From positions 6,575,324 to 6,639,323 of the forward strand of contig JARUPZ010000024.1 in assembly GCA_031213475.1 (NCBI GenBank): 64,000 nt of DNA, given 5' to 3'. Positions 58,885 through 64,000 of the stretch are shown here, piece after piece. The position numbers and the translations under genes are program-made. The number at the start of each line of letters is the position of its first letter. Positions within the stretch are counted from its first letter, which is position 1. The notes under the pieces were generated by a model that saw only the letters and a list, made by a program, of their open reading frames with translations, made no database searches and was not told the DNA's origin. Source of the DNA: Nereocystis luetkeana. Lineage: Eukaryota > Sar > Phaeophyceae > Laminariales > Laminariaceae.

Positions 58885-59213
58885 GGGCCGGCGTCCCCGG
58901 TGGCTTGGTAGGGTGGTCCGCGTGCCTACCAAGATCAATTCGTGGGTTCAAGTCTCACCCGAGTGCATACTCGTACGGGATTTTCTTGCATAAAAATTGA
59001 ATAGCGGAAAGCGCGAAAGCGTAAGTTAGCTGCATTCGATGAAAATCTACGAGCAGTGGGGCCTATGCGCGACAATTAATAAAGGCACGTACCGGGGGGG
59101 GAGAAAGGGTAAGACGCCTGTGACCCACGGCTTGTGCAGAAGCTCGTTGAGGGTAAAACCTCCTACAAGTTAGGCTGGAAAGCAAAAGTGATGATTGAAA
59201 AAAAAAAAAAAAA
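58885..59213 (+). mobile_element. tRNA-derived SINE copy 1 (longest)
   Basis: The head resembles a tRNA: an A-box-like TGGCTTGGTAGGGTGG (58901-58916) and a B-box-like GGGTTCAAGTCTC (58944-58956) inside a GTGGG/CTCAC T-stem. The acceptor stem does not close, so it is not a tRNA gene. The body includes AAAGGCACGTACCG and the CTGTGACCCACGG block, and it ends in a 17-bp A run. Confidence 0.75.
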
Positions 59214-59310
59214 GTAACATATGTCGCCATCGGCAAGGCATGGGTCGTGCGTTCGAATTTCACGTCCACCATGAAATCGTTTCTTGCAAGAAAAGTGAAT
59301 GCCCTCAAAC
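59214..59310 (+). mobile_element. Fragment of a second SINE head
   Basis: GTGCGTTCGAATTTCACG is B-box-like and is followed by TTTCTTGCAAGAAAAGTGAA, matching the corresponding segment of copy 1. It starts directly after copy 1's A run. Confidence 0.5.
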
Positions 59311-59399
59311 CAAGAAAAAAGGAATAACACTGCCCATTTTCTGCTATCTAACTATAATGAGCAATCAACACACGCGAGTACCAAAGAGTACCGGCTTAA

Positions 59400-59489
59400 C
59401 CCTTTTAGAACCACAGTCCCGTTTTTGGGGACAAACCAGTCAAATTCCGAGTAGTTTGTCCCCAAAACGGGACTGCGGTTCTAAAGGGA
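59400..59489. mobile_element. MITE-B copy 9
   Basis: CCCTTTTAGAACCACAG to CTGCGGTTCTAAAGGGA with TTAA at both flanks. Confidence 0.9.
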
Positions 59490-59679
59490 TTAAGAGGCAA
59501 ACAACCTTTCTAGGGATGCAAAGTGTCCGTCCCTACCTCTGATCGTAATAAGTGGCGTCTTCGGACCCCCAGATCACAACAAGTTGTCGAGGGCTGCAAG
59601 TCTCCGAGAAATAAATGGGAATCCTATAAATAAGTAGTTTTATGTATGAAGAGGCACGCGTAATGAAACTAATCCGAGA

Positions 59680-59845
59680 TCTGAAAGGGTCCTAGTTGAA
59701 AGGGTCTGGTATCAACGTGTCGAGATGGAAATATCTTGGATGAAGAGCCGCAAAGTGAAAGCGGCCGAGTTGAAAGGGCCCGAGTTGGAATGGCATGGGG
59801 TGAAAGGGCCCGAGTTCTGGGACAAAACCCTGAAAGGGCCGAGCA
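59680..59845 (+). repeat. Degenerate 18-bp-type minisatellite
   Basis: GAGTTGAAAGGGCCCGAGTT and similar units (TGAAAGGGTC/TGAAAGGGCC) repeated about eight times. Confidence 0.75.
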
Positions 59846-60542
59846 GAGGTCTGAAAAGAAAAAGTCGGGTGCCTGTTCTGAGGCTCCACAGCGGGTGGGG
59901 GGGGGGGGGGGGGGGGGGGCTGCGCTGTTCGCGTTATTTGGCAGCCACACCAACGTCGTTTGTTCGTGTTGTGTCGCTGATGGTAACCCCTCTTGGGCGT
60001 TCAAGATGTAGCGACCTAAGTAAGCGATGATATGGTTGCGGTAACTTTTGGTGCTGACAGCCATTCGACCCGTCCGTGAGCTCCCAGAAGTACGGGGGTA
60101 GCGGACCATTCATGCTGCGCGCCCCGTGCCGTGTACGTCGCTCCGGATTGACTGGTGGTTATGCCGGTTGGGGGGAGAGGCTGCCTCGAGCGGAGATGCC
60201 ACGAGGGGTTTGTTCGGCCCTCGAAGGATCACACCACTCCCTGTTGCGCCGAATTGATGTGAATGTGTCCGAGTTGCAGCGGTGAGCGAATGCCACGAGA
60301 GCTTGGCTCCAAAGCGATCGCCTCCTCCCCTCTGGCGTCGACGCGGTCCACATACGAGCACGGCGTCCATGCGGGTACCACGAGAGCATCAGGCCCGCGA
60401 ACGATCACCGTCCCCATTGCGCCGACTCGGTATGCATGCATGCGTAAATTATTAGGATGCGGAGTATGTGCTCTCGAAAATGTCCACTGTCTCAAGCACA
60501 TACAGGGGGCCCTCTTCCCCCTACTCTCCCCTATGCCCCTCT

Positions 60543-60985
60543 CCTCGACAGCAGGCCGAGAACGAAACACAGAGGGTCGCCCTCGAGCACAGTCCAACTC
60601 TAGCACCAGCGGGGGGGGGGGGGGGGGGGGTCTCCTCCCTCCCTCCACCCCTCCCTTATTCTCCCGCCTGCTGTTGCTGCCATCCTCAACAGCATGCAGG
60701 TCAAAACGTGGGCACAGGCTGAGAAAAACACGCGGTGCGCTCTCGAGAACAGTCCAAAACTCTAACACCAGCCAACCCTCCTCCCCTGCCTCCCTTCCTC
60801 CAGCCTCCTGCTGCTGCTGCTGCTGTCTTCCTCGACAGCAGGCACATCAAAACACGCGTGCACAGGCCGAGAGGAAAACGCAGTGGTGCGCTTCCGAGAA
60901 GAATCCAACTCTAGATAAACATCTCAGGAAGGGCTCCCCCCTCCCCTCCTCCCTCCCGCCTGCTGCTGGTGTCTTCCTCGACAGC
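60543..60985 (+). repeat. Three tandem units of about 145 bp
   Basis: Units start at about 60543, 60684 and 60830 with CTCGACAGCAGGC and contain GCACAGGCCGAGA, CTCGAGAACAGTCCAA and CTGCTGCTG blocks; a fourth starts at 60974. Confidence 0.85.
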
Positions 60986-61109
60986 GAAAAAGACCAACAT
61001 GATACCAACCCACACCTCGAACAGGCCATCGTTTCCCCCCCTCGTCCTCTAAATATTTCACACAAACCAGGTACATGTATGTACCTGGTATGTCTTTAAG
61101 ATGTACTGT

Positions 61110-61205
61110 TAATAGGTCATCTTGCCGGGTGGGACCCGACCAATCTGCACACGTATCCAGGGTACGACCAGTACTACACAGATCCTGCACAGCCTCTCAC
61201 AAGGG
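61110..61205 (+). repeat. Repeat family E copy 3
   Basis: TTGCCGGGTGGGACCCGACC and CACAGATCCTGCACAGCCTC. Confidence 0.6.
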
Positions 61206-61344
61206 GAGCAGGTGGGGAGCTAGATGGCCTAGATCACGATCTACCTGTGTGTGCTCTGTCTCCGTGCGGTGTGCGGAAGAACCCGGTGGTGCAATCTCAA
61301 GCATGGTCTGAAAACATCTGAAACAAAAACGAGGGGTCGAATCC

Positions 61345-61390
61345 CCTCCCTCCCTCCCTCCCTCCCTCCCTCCCTCCCTCCCTCCCTCCC
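61345..61390 (+). repeat. (CCCT)n microsatellite
   Basis: About 11 units. Confidence 0.97.
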
Positions 61391-61720
61391 GGACCCAATA
61401 GGCCTGCGCAACAAAGCCAAACAATGCAATCGATAGCGGCCGAATCATAAGCGGAGAAGAAAAACAAAAACGCCTCATGGGAAGAAGCTCGGGAACACCG
61501 TGAAATCCAGGATGGGGTCCGGCAAGCCCAATCGCTTCAGAGCGCGCCTGGCCGTCTTATTGGCTAGCTTTCCCGCCGCAACCTGACGGTTTCGCGAAAC
61601 CGTAAAACATGGAGAAAAACGAGGGAAGCGGGTACGTAGCCGGTGGCGAAAAATAAGGTACAAGAAGAGAGATAGGCCAATGGCGCGGCGGACGAGGGTG
61701 GCAATGGCGGCACTCGTTGC

Positions 61721-62350
61721 AGTGCCGGGATATCATACATATCGGAATTTCCGATACACCGATATATCGGAATCTCGCGCTTTTGATATATATCGGAAGA
61801 GGTGTGGTTGAGCAACCCAACTATCACGAGGCGTGATGTGTAGTGTTTATGTGGTATTCAGAACCCACTATGGATACCAAAAAAACGATATCCCTCTAAT
61901 TTTAATTTTACCGTTAAGCCTCTCGGTACATGTAGTGCTGGGATATCATACATATCGGAATTTTCCGACACACCGATATATCGAAACCTAGCGCTTTCGG
62001 TATATATCGGAAGAGGTGTGGTTGAGCAACCGAACTATCACGAGGGGTGATATGTAGTGCCTATATAGCATTCAGAACCCACTATGGATCCCAAAAAACG
62101 ATATCCCTCTAATGTTACCGTTAAGCCTCTCGGTACTTGTAGTGCCGGGACATCGTACATATCGGAATTTCCTGAGATACCCGATTTATGGAAATCTCGC
62201 CCTTCGGTGCATCACAAGAGATGTGTTTGAGTAACGCAACTACCCGGTATCACGAAGGGTGTTATATAGCCTTTAAATTGTGTTCAGAAACCACGACGGA
62301 TTAAAAAAAATCGATATCCCTCCATTATTTTTACCGCTATGCCTCTTTGG
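61721..62350 (+). repeat. Three tandem units of about 210 bp
   Basis: Units begin AGTGCCGGGATATCATACAT at 61721, 61934 and 62141. Each carries the short palindromes ATCGGAATTTCCGAT and CCGATATATCGG (degraded in unit 3) and ends ACCGTTAAGCCTCTCGGTAC. Confidence 0.93.
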
Positions 62351-62774
62351 GACCTTCACAGGGCGAAATATTTGACGATAAAAAGTGTCCATTACAGCGA
62401 ACCGCCACACAATGGATGGTGGCAGGATAACGATTCAGGGGCCGGGTGGCAATGGTTGAAATGATGTCGTGCGGCAAGGGCACAACATGGCTCTGCCCGA
62501 ACCGCTGGGCTTCCCCCCCCCCGCGCGCTGCTCTAACATGGGCGGTTTGTGATAACAACTGTTTGTGATAACACTAAAAAAAATGTATCGTTGTTGGGAT
62601 AATCGCTTCCCTCGGGAGCGGGGGGTCATTAGTATCAACAACAATGTTTTGGCGCTGGTTGATGTTGTTCCCCAGTGTTTGCGTATGCCGGTGGGACACT
62701 GCCATGGGGTTGCACAAAAAAAGCATGGTGCTTACGGTTGTATACCAGCTGCGCGCTCACACTGCTACAGGCAG

Positions 62775-63018
<244 letters not shown>

Positions 63019-63204
63019 AGGTTGATAGATATCTGGATCGCCTAAGGGGCTAGCACAACGAACAGCACCTGCGGCTCATCCGGCTCCGTCTGGAGGACAG
63101 GGGCCCTTCGGCCTCCGTCCCCTGGCAAGGCATCCATCGCGTGATTCGCTGCGGCAAGCCCCGTCACATACGCCCTCTCCTGGTGCACGCGTTTGTCGGG
63201 GGAC

Positions 63205-63240
63205 AGGGTAGGGTAGGGTAGGGTAGGGGAGGGGAGGGGT
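63205..63240 (+). repeat. Short (TAGGG)n tract
   Basis: AGGGTAGGGTAGGG then AGGGGAGGGG. Telomere-like only in part; a pentamer rather than TTAGGG. Confidence 0.8.
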
Positions 63241-63814
63241 GGGGAGTGAGGCGTCAACGTCATACCCGTACGGTGTATTAGACATACAACCGCAACTAAC
63301 GAGGTGGTGCTACCAAAAATAACAAGGACAACGGCTGATATTTCTGTAGTATTGCTTTCGAAAACGGGCAGATTACGAGCAGGAAACACGAGCGGGATCA
63401 TGCAGACAGTGCGTGCAGCTCCTGAATACCAACATTACATGATACCAACAATATACCGGGAAGAGATCCGTCTACAGAGATCTAGACCGTGCTAATTAAT
63501 GGTGGTGCTGTATGTATTAACCCACCGATCGATCTTGGATGAGCCCTCACAACACAAAAAAAAGGGGGGGAACCGATTTTTTACGCAATCGTTTTTTTGT
63601 GTCGAGCTTGACACGGGTCTGTCCGTGCGTATCTGTATGACGCTGGGAAAGCGACCTACCCATGAACAAAATATATATATGGAAAACCTAGCTTCCCATC
63701 GCTCGGCGTCGGACACGACGCGTATGATACAGGTATACCTGGTGCGAAGCTGAAAAGCGATGAGCGTGTCGATTAGTCGATGGACGACGGAGCGCCACGA
63801 ACAAAACACACGAA

Positions 63815-64000
63815 AAAGGTGGAAAGAACCCGATTGATTCTTCTAGGGATTGCTGTCGGGCCCGATGGAGCCTTGAAAACAATTCAACGAGCGAATCGAA
63901 TCGAATCGATGTCGAATCGAATCGAACCGAATCGAATCGAATCGAACCGAATCGAACCGAACCGAACCGAACCGATAAAAAGGTGGAAAGAACCCGATTG
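63815..64000 (+). repeat. Start of a tandem array with internal (TCGAA)n/(CCGAA)n, cut by the window end
   Basis: AAAGGTGGAAAGAACCCGAT occurs at 63815 and again at 63980, with a GAATC/GAACC pentamer run (63890-63975) between them. Confidence 0.85.

Noticed and set aside
58885-58975. A true tRNA gene
   Set aside because: A/B boxes and T-stem are present but the acceptor stem does not pair and the sequence continues into a repeated SINE body.
63205-63240. Interstitial telomere
   Set aside because: Only a few TAGGG units, quickly degenerating to AGGGG; not the TTAGGG hexamer.

Overview
The window looks like nuclear DNA of a photosynthetic stramenopile, most likely a brown alga of the Ectocarpus type. 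This is inferred from multi-exon genes with long introns, GTGAGT/GTGCGT donors, very many microsatellites and homopolymer G/C runs, and small repeats in most introns. There are no operons or bacterial signals. Coding sequence is a small fraction of the 64 kb.

Layout. (1) 1-1014: last two exons of a gene that runs off the left edge. (2) 8041-16142 (+): a complete-looking six-exon paralogue of that gene, all introns phase 0, encoding a secreted Ser-rich protein of about 572 residues. Both copies share intron and 3' flank sequence, so this is a segmental tandem duplication (offset about 15.1 kb). (3) 17.6-18.9 kb: decayed gag-region fossil of a Copia-type LTR retrotransposon. (4) 20049-about 31081 (-): an RNA polymerase III RPC4/POLR3D gene in at least eight, probably nine, exons whose phases all agree. 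Its introns hold most of the repeats of that region. (5) 31-45 kb: almost gene-free, made of tandem repeats, MITEs, SINEs and microsatellites, with one acidic ORF at 35 kb. (6) 45693-47325 (+): remnant or copy of a tyrosine-recombinase element with an N-terminal zinc ribbon. (7) 49.06-50.76 kb: a minisatellite of about 40-bp dyad-symmetric units. (8) 54310-57847 (+): a three-exon 2-oxoglutarate/Fe(II) dioxygenase of the HIF-prolyl-hydroxylase type. (9) 58-64 kb: SINEs and several tandem arrays.

Repeat families defined here by comparing copies inside the window: MITE-A (about 105 bp, TA target duplication, 16 copies); MITE-B (about 90 bp near-perfect palindrome, TTAA/TCAA duplication, 9 copies); a tRNA-derived SINE with A-rich tail (4 copies, two of them in or beside MITEs); a repeat family with variable 5' truncation and a poly(C) 3' tail (subfamilies C and D, about 12 copies), whose tails lie just upstream of several 3' splice sites; and a longer element with 14-bp terminal inverted repeats.

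The most unusual signal is the 9-mer TACCWGGTA (TACCAGGTA/TACCTGGTA). It occurs 22 times where about 0.5 is expected. In six sites inside repeats the matching empty site is visible, showing 7-bp insertions (CCWGG plus a duplicated TA). They look like excision footprints of a TA-specific DNA transposon.
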